This document shows, piece by piece, positions 9,867-23,888 of a DNA stretch of 64,000 nt; within the stretch, counting starts at the first letter, position 1, and each line of letters opens with the position of its first letter. The position numbers and the translations under genes are program-made. The notes beneath the pieces were generated by a model, which was not told the origin of the DNA, did not search any database, and worked only from the letters and a program-made list of their open reading frames with translations. The stretch comes from Clusia tigrina (Eukaryota; Arthropoda; Insecta; Diptera; Clusiidae). The stretch is taken from assembly GCA_920105625.2 (NCBI GenBank), contig OV050033.1, positions 11,326,001 through 11,390,000 on the forward strand. Reading direction: 5' to 3'.

Positions 9867-12800
9867 ATGTCGTTTTTGCGATCGACCCCAGCAGGTGCGG
9901 AGATAAAATTTGTAGAGGCTCTGCAGGCAGATTTTAAGACCCTCTCTGTTGAAACTAAGAAAAAATATCCACAGATTAAAGAGGTGAGTGTGTCTAAACA
10001 AGAAGCGGCCTTTCAATTGAGTGAACAATTTGCCGTAGTTTGATTAATTCCCTGTTAGTGTGTTTATGCAACATACTTATGAATGGGTGGTGGGCAGGGT
10101 GGATGACACATTTTCAATGTTTGGAGGGGTGTTTGGGGGTAGAGTGAGGGGACGCTAATAAAACATATAATATAAGTATGTTTACGTGAGCAGTGCAATC
10201 AAATATTAGAAAATTGATTTTTTATACAAATACACACATATATTAAAGTGTTTATTTTGGGTTCCCCATTTGTTGTTAACAGTCATGCGAGGAGGCGATT
10301 TCCAAGCTAAGTGCGGCGGGCAGCAGCCAACAAACATCGGTTTACTACACGGTCAATCAGATTTTGTATCCACTTGTGCAAGGATGTGAAACAAAGGACT
10401 TGAAGATTATCAAAGTGAGTAAAAAACTATAAGGTCTAACCTGATGGCACACACAAACGATACTGTAGTTTTTATTTGAAATAATCATTTAATATTTTAT
10501 ACGCAGTTTTGTTTGGGCATGATGCAGCGCCTTATAACGCAGCAGGTCGTTGACCAGAAGGGCGCTCGCTACATAACCGACGCTCTCTGGATGCTAATGG
10601 AAAATAACATCGAAGAGGTGAAAGTGCTGCAGACAGTGACTCTGTTGCTCACCACCAATACCGTAGTGCATGGCGAAACTTTGGCCAAATCTTTGGTGCT
10701 ATGCTTTCGCTTGCACTACACAAAAAATTCGACAATTGTGAATACGGCTGGTGCCACCATACGTCAATTAGTGTCGCTGGTGTTTGAGCGAGTTTATTTG
10801 GAAAAGGATTCCGTCGCTAGCATACAGCAGGGACAAGCCAAATCTCTCAAAGATGCCGCCGGAAATATGGTTGATGTCGATGGCAGTGGCGTGGGGGAAA
10901 TGCAACCTTTCGCCTCAGATGCTTTCTTCCTCTTTCAGGTAATTTTGGAGACATTTGCATTTTATGTAGATTAACTGGAGGCTGTTATCTATGGGTTTAT
11001 GTTAATTCTCTGTTAACAGGATCTGGTACAACTCGTAAATGCCGATCAACCGTATTGGCTTGTGGGCATGACAGAGATGACTCGGACATTTGGTTTGGAA
11101 TTACTTGAGGCAGTATTAACTAATTTTAGTGCGGTATTTCATGAGGTAAGAATCAATTATTACAATATACAAATTTAGAATTCTGCTAGTGCAAGGCGAA
11201 GAGTTTAAATTTTATTGACGTACTAATTGGCGCTTTTTTACCCACGTGCCCATTGTGAATTGCTTGGTAGAGCAACTATGCTGACCATATACTGAGGTGG
11301 TGTCATGTAAAAAGTGCCTCAATCAGATGAAAACACGCTTTTGGTGCTCAATAATATATAAGGAGATTTTGATAATGAAGAAAATACACTAATCAATCAT
11401 TGAATCCCAAATTTAATGGCTCTATATGTTCCATTTAGAATAAAACGTTGAAATTAACCAATTAATTTCAGGTTAATATTAATTTGTTCACCCAATTAGA
11501 AGTTTATAAATGTCATAAGTGTTTAGTTTTCAAATAAAGATGTTATAATGATGAAAAAAAGAAGAAGATGATGTATAAAATTGAATTAAAGATTTTCGAT
11601 ATCCTGCGAATCTCTTAGGAACAAGTGAAAATTACATGTTCTACACGTTCGCTGTGCGTAATGCGAGCACATAAATGCCAAGTAAATCGAATCGACATAA
11701 GCGAAAATAATCCGAAGCACTCCGTAATCCTAAAATCGAGGAAATATTTTACTAATTATTATTCGTTTATAATATTTTTTGTAACTGTTACAGAACAATG
11801 ATTTTCGTTTGCTGCTTAAAGAGCGTGTTTGTGCTTTGGTCATAAAACTCTTCTCTCCCAATGTGAAACACCGCCAAGTGCCTACACCCAGTAATGGAAA
11901 CACGGCAGTGCCCAATGATAAACCCTATTTTCCTATAAGCATGCGTTTACTTCGTTTGGTGGCGATTTTAATACAGAAATATCACACAATCTTGGTAAAT
12001 TTTAATCGTTACTTGTACTTTACACGAGATTTACTTCCAAAAATTTATATATTAAATCGCAGGTTACTGAGTGTGAAATATTCCTATCACTGATAATTAA
12101 GTTTCTCGATCCCGATAAACCGCATTGGCAGCGCGCACTTGCCTTGGAAGTGATACACAAATTGGCAACAAAGCAAAATTTAATTGCATTCTTTTGTAAA
12201 TCGTATGATCTGAAAAATCATGCCACCAACATTGTCCAGGATATGATCACCGCATTGGGTACCTACGTGCGTTACTCGCTTATTAATGCCTCAGCCGGTA
12301 AGTTGGGCTTTTAATTTATTGTTAAATTTATTATAACGAATTTCTATTAATATTCACCTAAGTTTTGAATGGACAACAGAACGCCGGCGTCCAAGGTAGT
12401 ACAACAAACGCTCACAACACGAGCAATCAGTGCGGTTTTGTATTTAGAGGCGCTTATTTGCCATTGGTGGCGACATTTGCGCCAGGAGTTTCCAAGGCTA
12501 TATAGTAAGCAACAATTGGAATTTAAATAAATGTAGAGAATTTCAAATAGTTCCCAATTTTAGCTTGGAAATGTTGGACAAATTGGAATCACCTCATATA
12601 CCGGATAGTTATGGCATCTCTGTTGCATACGCCATACTTTTGGATATAACACGCTCCATTGGTGGCGTCATACAACGAACTCCAGATATGGTATTTAAGT
12701 ATATACATATAAAAAATAGGTTATATTATAATTATTATATTTAATAGCATCCAACACATAATTCGGCTGTCATTACGGAGGAGGAACACAAACCTTTATG

Positions 12801-15800
12801 TTTGCAGCTAATTAATTCCAGTTGGTCTGGTTTGCTTTCGGCTTTTGTGCCGCTCGTCGACGCCTCCATAGATGAGGCTACCACAGATAATATTCTCAAG
12901 GCTATGCAAAACTATGCAGCATTATGCGGCATGTTGGAGTTGCTGAATCCACGAGATGCTTTCATTATGGCTATTTGTCGCGCTTCATTTCCGCCACACT
13001 ACGCCATGTCAATATTTGCGAATAGTGGGCACATGGATGTGGATCTTCGATGTTTGTTTTGCGTCAGAGTATTTCAGTAATATAAATAATTAATGAAATA
13101 ATTTCTTTTTAGGCCACACACGTAGTAATAGCCAGGATTTGAATAATCAATTTATGAGCACTTGCAGTGAGGGTGACTTTCGGCACCAAATTGTGGCTGT
13201 GGGCACGCCTTTGCCGAGCGCTTCGCTGCCACACAGCGTGATGCAAGCGCCAGTTATGCTGACTACCAAAAATCTTCAATGTATGCGCGCCATCTTATTC
13301 CTGGCACACAGTAATGGCAGCATTTTGGGCACTTCATGGCACATTGTGTTGCAAACACTGCAGCATTTGGTGTGGATATTGGGCTTAAAACCATCCACCG
13401 GCGGCAGTTTGCAGGTACATTTTCATCGCAATCCCCGTTTACCAAGGATATGAAACTAGAACATAAAATTTCCAAATCTCTTTCACAGGCCTTTCCGAAA
13501 CCAGCCGTCGAGGCGAACGTTGGCATACAAACAGCCGTAATGGCTGACTTGCCTGTGCTCTCCCAAATGTTGAGTCAACTGTTTGAATCCAGCCAGTATT
13601 TGGATGATGTGGCGCTGCATCATTTAATCGATGCTTTATGTAAATTATCACATGAAGCCATGGAGCTCGCTTATGCTAATAGAGTAAGTAAATGCTTGTA
13701 TATGTGGAAAAACACGCTTAATTCGATGAAATACTTGCAGGAACCGTCTTTGTTTGCAGTAGCGAAATTGCTTGAAACTGGTCTGGTAAATATGTCACGC
13801 ATTGAAGTTCTCTGGCGTCCATTGACCAATCATTTGCTGGAAGTGTGTCAGCACCGTCATATACGCATGCGTGAGTGGGGTGTGGAAGCAATTACGTACT
13901 TGGTGAAATCTGCATTGCAATTTAAGCACACTATATTTTTAAGGGAGAATATGGTTAATTAACACAATGAGATTTTAGTAAATATTTTTCAAACAATTAT
14001 TTTTATTTTGTCTCCCAAGGTTCTGCAAACCATGCTATTAAGTCCTCTTTCTGAACTATCCACTGTGATGCATGCCGATGTGCGTCAAAGGCAATTGGAT
14101 TGTGTCTTGCAGATACTGAATGGAGCTGGCGAAATTCTCTCGTTTGGCTGGCCGGCTATCATTGAGATTATTGGAGCTGTCAATGATCATCATGGGTATA
14201 TAATGAACAGCTGCGGCAGAGTCATATGGTTTAATTGTTGTTATCTTTTGATCTTACAGAGAACCCTTAATACGAACCGCTTTCCAATGCCTGCAGCTTG
14301 TTATCACTGATTTTCTGACTGTTATGCCTTGGCGTTGTCTTCCCTTGTGCATAAGTACGGCTGCCAAATTTGGTTCTCAGACACAGGAATTGAATATTTC
14401 TTTGACGGCGATCGGCTTAATGGTAAACTTCGCAGTTAGTACACTCTATTAAAGCAAAATTTAATGAAAGACATTTTCTTATAGTGGAATATATCCGATT
14501 TTTTTAATCAAAATCAAGATAAGCTCATGTCGGCTCAGGTCGATGATACAGCAATTTTGCCAGATTTTCCAGGCACGGTTAAAATGCCTCAATTTGATAA
14601 ATTGTGGATGTGCTTATATGCTAAATTAGGTTAGAAAAACTAGTAACACTTAATAGTGGCTTCTTATTACATTTATATATATTCTTTGTTTCACAGGTGA
14701 ACTATGTGTCGACTTGCGTCCAGCTGTGCGTAAATCTGCTGGTCAAACTCTGTTCTCCACTATATCGGCACATGGCAGCCTTCTAAATCCGCCCACGTGG
14801 CAAGCGTTGGTGTGGCAAGTACTCTTCCCGTTGCTGGACAACGTGCGTGCTCTCTCCAGTTCAGCGAGCAATGAAAAAGTGGATGCCAGTGGCAATATTT
14901 TAATACATCACTCACGCAATACAGCCCAGAAGCAATGGGCCGAAACGCAAGTTTTGACGCTTTCCGGAGTGTGCAGGGTATGTGCTTTCCTAGTTTTATT
15001 TTATTTAAGTGTAATTAATTAATCACAATTAAAGAAAATAAAATAATTGAAATAAAACCATTAATTAAAAAGAATTAATTTATAACAATATTTAATGATT
15101 TCCTGAAATAATATTTTACCCAATTCTGAAGAAAAATGATTGTGAAATTTTTTCCTTATCTCTTGAACAAAGAAAAAATTGTCTACACAGAAATAATTAA
15201 TTAATGCAATTAAATAATTAATTAAAATATCTTCTGAAAGAGAATTTGAACCTATTCTGAGTAAAAATTAGCGCGTACGGATATTTGTAGATAGAATAGC
15301 GCTGAATTAATTTAATTCGATCGGCTTCTAGGTTTTCAACACGAAACGAGATTTGCTGCAAATGCTTGGAGACTTTGATCGTGCTTGGTCGTTGATATTG
15401 GAATTTATACAAAACGCAGCTTTAAGCAAGAATGGAGAAGTCTCTTTGGCTGCCTTAAAATCTCTGCAAGAAATAATGTATCACAATGCTGAGAAATTAA
15501 CTGCTACAAACGAGGAGGAAACGCCGCCAAAGATCAAGGATGATGAAATTTGGAATGTAAGTTCGCAAAAGTTACGACTTGTATATTGTATCTCTTCAGA
15601 TTTTGTCGGACTCGTACTTCAATAATTTTAATATGTAATGTTTTTAGATTGCTTGGACTATTTGGTTGAATATTGGCGTTGAAAGCACCAAAATAATATC
15701 AAAAAATTATGATACGCAAGATGAATTCTACATTCCAAGTCAGGCGTTCTTGACTGCGCTGATACAAATATTTCCAGCTATTTTTCAGCACACACAGAAA

Positions 15801-18800
15801 AGGTAAGTACTCAATATTATTGTGAAGTTTTAGTTTAGGGCAAGGGGAGTAGAGCGAAGCATACACAAATCGCGACTATCGTCGCTTAGATAATTATTTA
15901 CGAACATGCGTAACAAGCCGCTACTTCGTTAAATTTGTGTTTTAAATTCCAAAAATTGTTGATATATTAATTCAATTAAAATTAACTCTAAAATTTGGTA
16001 AAAATCTATCAGCACAATGAATACGCCACCCATAGTATGGGTCTCGTCTGTGAAAACGGCCTCGACGGACGAGAGGTTTACGTTTGTTTCCTGAGCACTT
16101 CCAAAGTGGACTTCTGTTCACATCCGGGCTAAAAAATTGCTTTTAATTGAAACATCTCTGATGAGGGTGGTCCGAAAGGGCATTCGATCTGTCAACGCTT
16201 TTATTTATACATTCTCATTTCGCCCTACTTATTTGTATAACCGACATAAAAGTTACAAAAAACACCAAAACATCCAATCGAACAGTGAAATTTATTGAAT
16301 TTTTACTTAAAATCTTTGTATGTCTACTGCACTCCTCGATTGTTCTGGCACTCATTTTTCCAAACGTCTTATTTACATGTCTGAGACAAGATAATTTGGC
16401 TCTATTCGCTTTATTTACATATCTGAGAAGAATGAATTTAGCTCGATTCGGCTTGTGATCTTATTATATACTGGACTTAACATAACCATAACAGCGCATG
16501 ATTGAGCAATTCTTCTGATGACATTAACTTAACATAGCAACACATAACAGGTGGTATCCTTATTTCAGGGTAGGTTTCCTTTCGTGTCAAAAAGTTTGAG
16601 TGAAATGAAAACACGTTTCGCTGTTTATATTTTTAAAAGAATAATTCTTATTATAGTACATTAAGTTTTCAATCGTTACTTCGTATGGCACTGAAAATTG
16701 CTTCTCTCAAAAAGTAGGATGGGCAGTGTAGCATTGCATTGAAACAATTCGTTAATATACGACAATGTTCTCGCTGTTTTCCTTTTGTTCACATGCATTT
16801 CCCATACTGTAATCGTTTCTGTAAGCTGATTTGTGTAGTATTACAAAAAGAAATCAAAATGGCGGTAGAAACAGTCAACAATTGTATTTTATATTTCTCG
16901 TTTTCCTTATAAACAGTTTTCTTTACATTAGCAGCTGAAATGGACATAAATGTTCTCATACGTGAGCGCTGCATATCTAATGAGGTCCCTATCATATTTC
17001 CAATGGCGTTGCGTAGCATTTATTATAAACCAACCTTAAGTGACAACTATCGCTCCTCTTATGTTAATGTTATGTTAATTGCTTGTATTTTGCCTCAGTC
17101 ACACAGTTCACCAAATGAACCATTGAACGATTCGCCAAGCGTAATACGATATTTTTTCACTCTGATAGGTCGATACGACGAATTTGATAAATTTTGATAA
17201 TACGACTCATGAAATGAAAAAAAAATGGTTTTGTCATTTTGCAGATTTACGTCGGGTGATTTTGAAAAATTCTGCACAGTTCTCACAAATGCTGTTTGTA
17301 TACCAGTACAGACCGATGCAGTTCCTTATATAATGTCCTCAGTGTCTGACTCATTATTAACGCCGCTGCATGAAGGCATCCTCGAGTGCATGGAGCTCAT
17401 ACAGAAGGTAATAGGTGTTTTTATGATCAGTTAAAATTGCATATATTAAAGTGAATGCATATGCAATTAACAGGCAGCTACCAAAGATGGTGCGAATTTA
17501 CGACACATGATTCCTGCTATTTTCCGTCAATTGTTGATATTTAGTAAGTTTGCCTGTACACCGCCCACGTATCAGGGTATTGAGAATAAATACTCTAAAA
17601 CGTCCAATCATTATACCAATAATGCATCGGTGGAGGTGGTCAGCATGAATTATATACCGTTCGGTGAGAAATCCATTAGTATTTGCGTTAAGTTATATCA
17701 GAGTACAGCGACTGAGGAGCCTGTAATGCAAGAGCACATTTTGCATGAAATTGTTAAGGTAAATAAACAAGCGGCTGAATATATATTTTTACATATTTAT
17801 TAACTACAATCTTTTAACTTCACTCAGGCTCTACGCATTCCATTGGCCATGAAGTATAAATGTCTTGCGTCCAGCACATGGAAATTGGCAATATCAAGTT
17901 TAATAACCATGCTTCACACTGGGCTCAAAGTGGCGCGAGCGAAACCGAATTTTTTTACTGGCTTGTGGGACGATTTAGCAGATGCCTTCGATAAGTTCTT
18001 ATTTCCAGCGAGGTTGGTATTTTATATGGCAATGTTTCCTTTTTAAAGCTGTTTTGATTTGTATACAATACTATACTAATTTGTGTTTTTTTTAATAGCG
18101 TTTGCACAATTGAAGATCGTGGTCTCGAGGAAATCGTGCTGGACGAAACAATCGACTGTCAAGTTATTGAGCTGCTGCGCGACGAAGTCTTGCCATACGC
18201 GCATGAGATGCCCCATCAATTTATAATGCAAATCGTTGTGCTGTTAAATAAGGGCTCCATACATTCCGCCTCGGACTCGAACATATGCTACGAATCCGAT
18301 TGGAAATTGCGTGAAATTTTCGCAAAAACATGCTTTGAGACATTGCTGCAGTTTTCATTGTTGGACGATACGTGCAACAACAATCGCAATAGTCTAACAG
18401 CCACTGCAACGAATGCAGCTACATCCACTTCGCTGAATGCGAATGTGTTAACTGGTGTAGTTGGAGGGACGGGTGGGGGTGGCAAAGACTTTGCTGGTCG
18501 CTTAGCCGTAACAGCTTTGCTGCATCGTTTCCAGGAAGTACTGAAGCGCTTCAATGACGACGAGCGGCAGAGCGGAAAGTGCCCGTTGCCAAGGTAAATT
18601 ATCTGCTTTTCGCGAATAACAACAATTAAAGTAATTACGTCTTATTCCGCGCAGATTTAGGCTGTCTGAAATATCGTTTGTTTTAAAGGCCATAGCCACT
18701 TTAGTGGTGTCCATGAAAAAGGCACCAGCCTCCAAAGGTATAACAAAGAAAGTAAAACAAATAAAATTACTATCTCTCATAAATATCATTCCACTCTCTG

Positions 18801-19034
18801 ACAGTCAATAAACCCGCTTGGGATCAACTGATCGGGCTCTATCCGTATTTGGTTGACTGCACTACGACCACGTCGCCTGAAGTATCGCGTTCCTTGCGCG
18901 AAGCCCTTTTGCAATATACCGATTTGTTGCAGGCGCCAAAATGTTTTGGCACCACTGATACAACAACAACCACAACTAAGACGATAGCAACCATACCAAC
19001 ACCAACAACACTACAATCGAATGGACAAGAGTGA
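9867..19034 (+). CDS. mon2: Protein MON2 homologue, complete (24 coding exons, 1703 residues)
   Basis: Mon2 is a large peripheral Golgi/endosome scaffold related to BIG/GBF Arf-GEFs in its N-terminal DCB and HUS regions but lacking a Sec7 domain. It works with Dopey in retrograde traffic, and in fly oocytes in Oskar-dependent endocytosis. Exons: 9867-9983, 10283-10414, 10507-10938, 11020-11145, 11794-11994, 12063-12297, 12363-12504, 12564-12690, 12748-13051, 13113-13414, 13489-13683, 13741-13953, 14020-14195, 14260-14422, 14485-14629, 14697-14977, 15332-15556, 15648-15802, 17245-17407, 17474-17758, 17828-18012, 18099-18593, 18655-18737, 18805-19034. All junctions are GT-AG, all phases agree, and the total is 5112 nt. 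The start reads [20 protein letters not shown]; the DCB part is roughly residues 1-200. The length is close to the Drosophila protein. A T/N/G-rich insert lies at about residues 1526-1567. The largest intron is 15803-17244. Some junctions rest on the best consensus site only. Confidence 0.95.
15803..17244 (+). other. Largest Mon2 intron (18)
   Basis: Exon 18 ends in phase 2 (...HTQK+AG) and joins exon 19 (A+TTTACGTCG, giving [10 protein letters not shown]) without a break. The intron carries an 86-codon open frame at 16940-17197, but no acceptor gives it the right phase. The rest is AT-rich with no recognised element. Confidence 0.7.
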
Positions 19035-19365
19035 AACTTTTTCAACTAAAATTGAATACAATTTTTACAATATTTATTTCTAACGTAATTAGTATTTATT
19101 CTATATGATATATTATATACAATATTATACACCTATATATATATATTTTTAACTGTATATGTAACGTATGAAAAATTCTGATAGTACCTTTGATTATAAA
19201 ACTAAAGTTTATACTTTTATTCAAACAAAAATGTATTGCATTTTTAAAATGAAACTTTAAAAGAACTGTAGAAATACAACTTAAAAAAAAATTATATATA
19301 TATCTATATATATATAGATATAATGATAGAAATTGGTAGTGAACGTTTTTAAATATATAAATATA

Positions 19366-19371
19366 AATAAA
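19366..19371 (+). terminator. Candidate Mon2 polyadenylation signal
   Basis: AATAAA lies about 330 bases after the Mon2 stop codon, in an AT-rich 3' region. Other near-matches exist, so the true cleavage site is unknown. Confidence 0.3.
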
Positions 19372-19861
19372 ATTTATCCTATTAACTACACATGACTTTA
19401 ATTGTATAAATACGAACATTTATATCCTTCCATCCTATGGGCACGTGATGTAATGTGTTCCGTGGGTAATGGGCCTTAGGTCTACCAAAGAGACTTCCAC
19501 TCTTGTAGTTGTTCTTCTATACGTTTTGGAGAACCGAATTGTAATCAATTCTCTTTTAATGCGGTAGACATTTTCGATAACAAACTAAATAAAATAAAAT
19601 CGAAGGCAAACATAGCTTATATTGTAATATTATGGATACGTTCCACCATTTTTTAAAGGCGCTTCGCAAACCTAAATTTATTAATTTAGAATAAACTGGA
19701 AATGCACACAAAATTTCAGAACTAAGGAAAGCCATAATTCTTGCGCAACTACATTTTAAAACAGCATAAAAACAGAATTGACTGCACATACATTCATGAG
19801 CCATATTGGGGGCATCTGACAATATGCTACACTTTAAACTATTTATATAAATACATATGTG

Positions 19862-20103
19862 TATTTGCCTCAAACAAATTTTTCAAATTTTGTGTCTCAG
19901 ATGTTATACATACACAGATCTGTTGTATATGGTGGGACAATTGAAAAAAATAACTCCTGGCCGCGAAATGAAACATAAATTTAACATGTATATTTTCACC
20001 CTATGTATAGACAGGATTCTTACAAATTTGCATCAAACAAATTTTTCAAATTTTGTGTCTCCGTTAGATGTTCAGATCTGCTGTATATGGTGGGGCATAT
20101 TTT
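19862..20103. repeat. Direct repeat, two diverged copies of about 75 bp
   Basis: CAAACAAATTTTTCAAATTT and the bases after it, ending in TGTATATGGTGGG, occur near 19871 and again near 20034, about 163 bp apart. Confidence 0.7.
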
Positions 20104-20812
20104 TGCATATTGACATTTTTTTATATATGGTAATGCAATTTTCAGATATGGAAAAATTGTCAAGTAGAATTTACTTTGCGTTCCGGTGCAAAAATAATAG
20201 AAACTTCTCTATCATTATTGGTTCCGGTGGGGAGCTCTGCAGCTCACGCCTGTAAAAAACGAATGGAACTGTTGGCAAAATTATGGCTCTGTTAAATTTA
20301 ACATTACAATGTTAACGAGGCATTTGTAACAGGGAAAAAAACAAAAAATCGTGGCTGCTAAGAGAACACTGATAGTTGAATATAATTATATAATTAAATT
20401 ATAATTTGTTCAGGGCGGTATGCAGGGGTTTATTGATACAAAATATATATTATTTTTTTTATATAAATTATCTTACTCTTGAATATTGATACAAAAAATA
20501 TATGATTTTCTTTTATCTATATTATCTCTTTAAAAAAATTGTGTGAAAATTTTAAATTAAAAAAAAAAATACTTAAAATTTTAGAATTTGAATAAAAACC
20601 TTGAAATTATATTGTATGTTTATTAATCTGCAAGACAAATTTTTATTACTGCCGCCCGCGGGGTCGAACTCGAAATCATTGGATTTTAGTAAATCCTGTT
20701 TGAAATTGTCTCTTATTTGATCCTCTTTGAAATTATCTCTGCTGTAGCGAAGAAAAAATGGCTATTAAATTTTGTTGATGAATATTCTATAGGACCCGGT
20801 TATTATTGGGAG

Positions 20813-21036
20813 TGGCAGTAGTACCAGAGACTATAGAGGCAGGACACTTAAACGTCAAATTTTCTGACGTTTAAAAAAAACTGTCTTTGTTTATCATTAG
20901 TTGCCTATATGGATAGCTTTGTTTATCATTACTTACACAGAATTCTGAAGAAACTCAGCCACACTACTACAGTTTTGCACATGTGTAAGTGTGCGCAAAA
21001 CAAGAGTAATTTCTCTGCATTCTCTGGTAGTACTAC
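20813..21036. mobile_element. Possible MITE with short imperfect terminal inverted repeats
   Basis: GTAGTACCAGAGA (20818-20830) is mirrored by TCTCTGGTAGTACTAC (21021-21036), with further partial match (GGCAG/CTGCC) outside. The inner part holds a 10-bp-arm hairpin, TTAAACGTCA...TGACGTTTAA (20848-20874). No clear target duplication is visible. Confidence 0.4.
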
Positions 21037-23782
21037 GCTGCCCATATTTTGCACATGCACTAGTGTGGACCCAATGCCCATTAATTAGATTACATTCCCA
21101 TTAAGTAATTCTTGCTGGGAATGTAAGAATGAAAATCCCTCACCGTAATGACAGGCTTGGGAACACTCTCCATTCTTACCCGCAGAGCTTTTTCACTCGA
21201 CACGACAAGAATAGATGAACACTTCTGCTTGTGACATTGTTGTAAGTTTTACTTTAAAGGATGGCCATTAAAATCTTTAGGGTACAATTTATTTCAATGG
21301 AGTTGGTCATATTTATATGGAGATGAAAAGTTGTCCGTGCTGAAGGGAATTAAACAAATGCGCCTTGAGGACACATCATCATCATCATCATTGGCGGACA
21401 ACAATTTTTAATGATGCACGAGAGAGAAATAAAAACGTACACTTGTATTAAAAAAATGTTGAAAAAAACACCAACTACAATTATTATTTTAATACAATTT
21501 TTTGTTGTAATGCAAGAATTGGACATTTTGGTACTACAAATAAGAAAAAGTTAATAATGGTTTGAAAACAATAAAAAAGAACTGGTAGCAAAATAAATGT
21601 ACTTCGTACACGCCATACAAAAAGGTACCCTAAATGGTACGAAAGTACGTAGTTGTGCAACAGTAGTTATTATCCTTCACCAGTCGCCTCTGCTAAGCGC
21701 ACGCTGATGCCAGTTGGAAACACCGAGTCACCGGGTCTTTCCATTGTAACGGTGGTCTTCCCCTTCTGCGCCGCCCCACCCGGTGGCATCGATTCAAAGC
21801 AAAGAGTATTTACGTATACGTTGTATACTATCTTTGTAAAGTACACAGCTGGAGTACACATAGCAAGCTTTAATTAACTTTCGCGTGGGTGCATGGAGCC
21901 TTGTGCATTGCTGCTTTAAACTTACATGGAAAGAAATACACCTGACCAGGGCACACCTATTAGGTAGTCGCAAGAGACAATTGCTCTTTGAAGTTTGCCC
22001 ATTGTGTTTAGTGCCCCCTGCACCTGACTACACAGTATTTCCACTTGGCCAATGATCTAATAACCAAATAACTACTGCGTCGCGATTCGGTGTTTTAGTA
22101 GCTTATTCGAGGAAATAAAAAATATCGCAAACACAATTAGTAATCTAAATAAAATTTTTTTTTTATTTATTAATTTTATCATTAATAATAAGTATAATAA
22201 CATTTTTTTTATTTTGTTGTTTTTCGGATTTTCTTTTTTTTATAAATTAGAATTAGGCAATCAAGTTGGTTTCGGTTTTCAGTAATTTATTAATTATTAT
22301 TAAATACTACCTTCGAATTAATGCAACGATTTTTGGTTTTTAAATTTATTTATTTATTTACTTCTTTGTTAATTTTTATTCACCTTTTTTTGTTTGTATC
22401 TTATTCAATGTTAATTTTACTAACCACCATTTTAAGTGCGATTGGTTTGTTGTTGTTGTTGTTTATTTATCAACTATGAATGTTATGTTCGGCTTATGTA
22501 AATGTACAGTAGCAATTGTTGTTGTATGTAATTAGAATTGTAAATGGGTAAGTTTAACAACTTGTTTTTGTTTTGTCTATTTGTTTGCTTAGTGTTTGTT
22601 ACATTTGATGTTTTACAATTGAGTCACTTAAATAATCTCTTCACTTGTTTTTTTGTTTGGTTTTTAGGGTGTCTTCTTTTACTGGGACTTCTTAAATATA
22701 ATACAATTCATATTATTACTTTTATTGCACTTTTAAATTTGATATTTTTTTTTGGTTTTTTTTTTGTAAAGAGTGTAAATATTTTTTTTTTTGTATTTTT
22801 ATTATTTAATAATCATTTAGAGTTTTTGTTGTCGTTTAGTAATCATAATAATAATTTAACAATAGTGTCTAAAGTAGCATGAGTGTCTGCGTGAGATTTG
22901 TTTACTATAATAATTAAAAGGTTTGTTGTAACATCACAAAAAAATATAAATGAATTAGTGCTATAAATAAAAGTATAACTTATATATATATATTATTTAT
23001 ATGTATATATGTATGTATAAATATAAATTTTAAGGGCGGTAATTTAAAATAAAATTACCCTTTTAGTGTTAGATAAAGATTTTTTAGTTTAATGAACACT
23101 TTTTGGTTCAAATGTTTTAGTTTCCAGCAAGGACTGTTAATAAGAATGTTATTAACAGTCTTTGGCTTTAAGTAGCATCTTCTTGTTGGTTTCTTGTTAA
23201 AGTAATAACGAAAACTAAGCGATGTGCCCTGTTGTTCTTGATTTGTTTTGTTTTACTCTTTGTGATGGTTGTTTTAATTTTTATTAACTTTATATAACAG
23301 AATATTTATTATAATTTTTATTATTAGTTTTTGTTTTTTAGATTTTTGTTTTTGAAGACTCGTGGAATTTTAATTATTTTTCTTATTAAAATTATAAATA
23401 GTATGTGTTATTTTTTTAATATTAGTTACATCGTTCTTTATTCTAATTGTAAATGGTACCCTCGCTTTTGTTGAAATAAATGTATTGATTATTTTATTTC
23501 ATAATAATTTTTTACCCGTAATACACACCCTTTAACGTATTTTATTTTTTAATTTATTTCGGCTTCTATTTACTATCTGTTGGTTTTATATGTTGTCCGC
23601 TTTACAAAATGTAAATATTTCGATTTGTTCTAATTTTTTGAATTTATTTTTTTAGCTAATTTAATTCGCGTAATAATACTAATAAATATAAATCAAATAT
23701 GAAACGCTCTCTACAAACGTAGATACTTTCCTTGCTATGTAGTATATATCGAGGACCAATATTACTTAAAGCTAATTAAAAG

Positions 23783-23888
<106 letters not shown>

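Larger units (their letters stand above)
19372..22140. other. Intergenic region downstream of Mon2
   Basis: It contains a direct repeat (about 19862-19942 and 20028-20103), a possible MITE (20813-21036) and a GC-rich island open on both strands (21653-21877). No gene is recognised. Confidence 0.4.

Noticed and set aside
16940..17197. Extra Mon2 exon
   Set aside because: No acceptor yields the needed phase, and exons 18 and 19 join without it.
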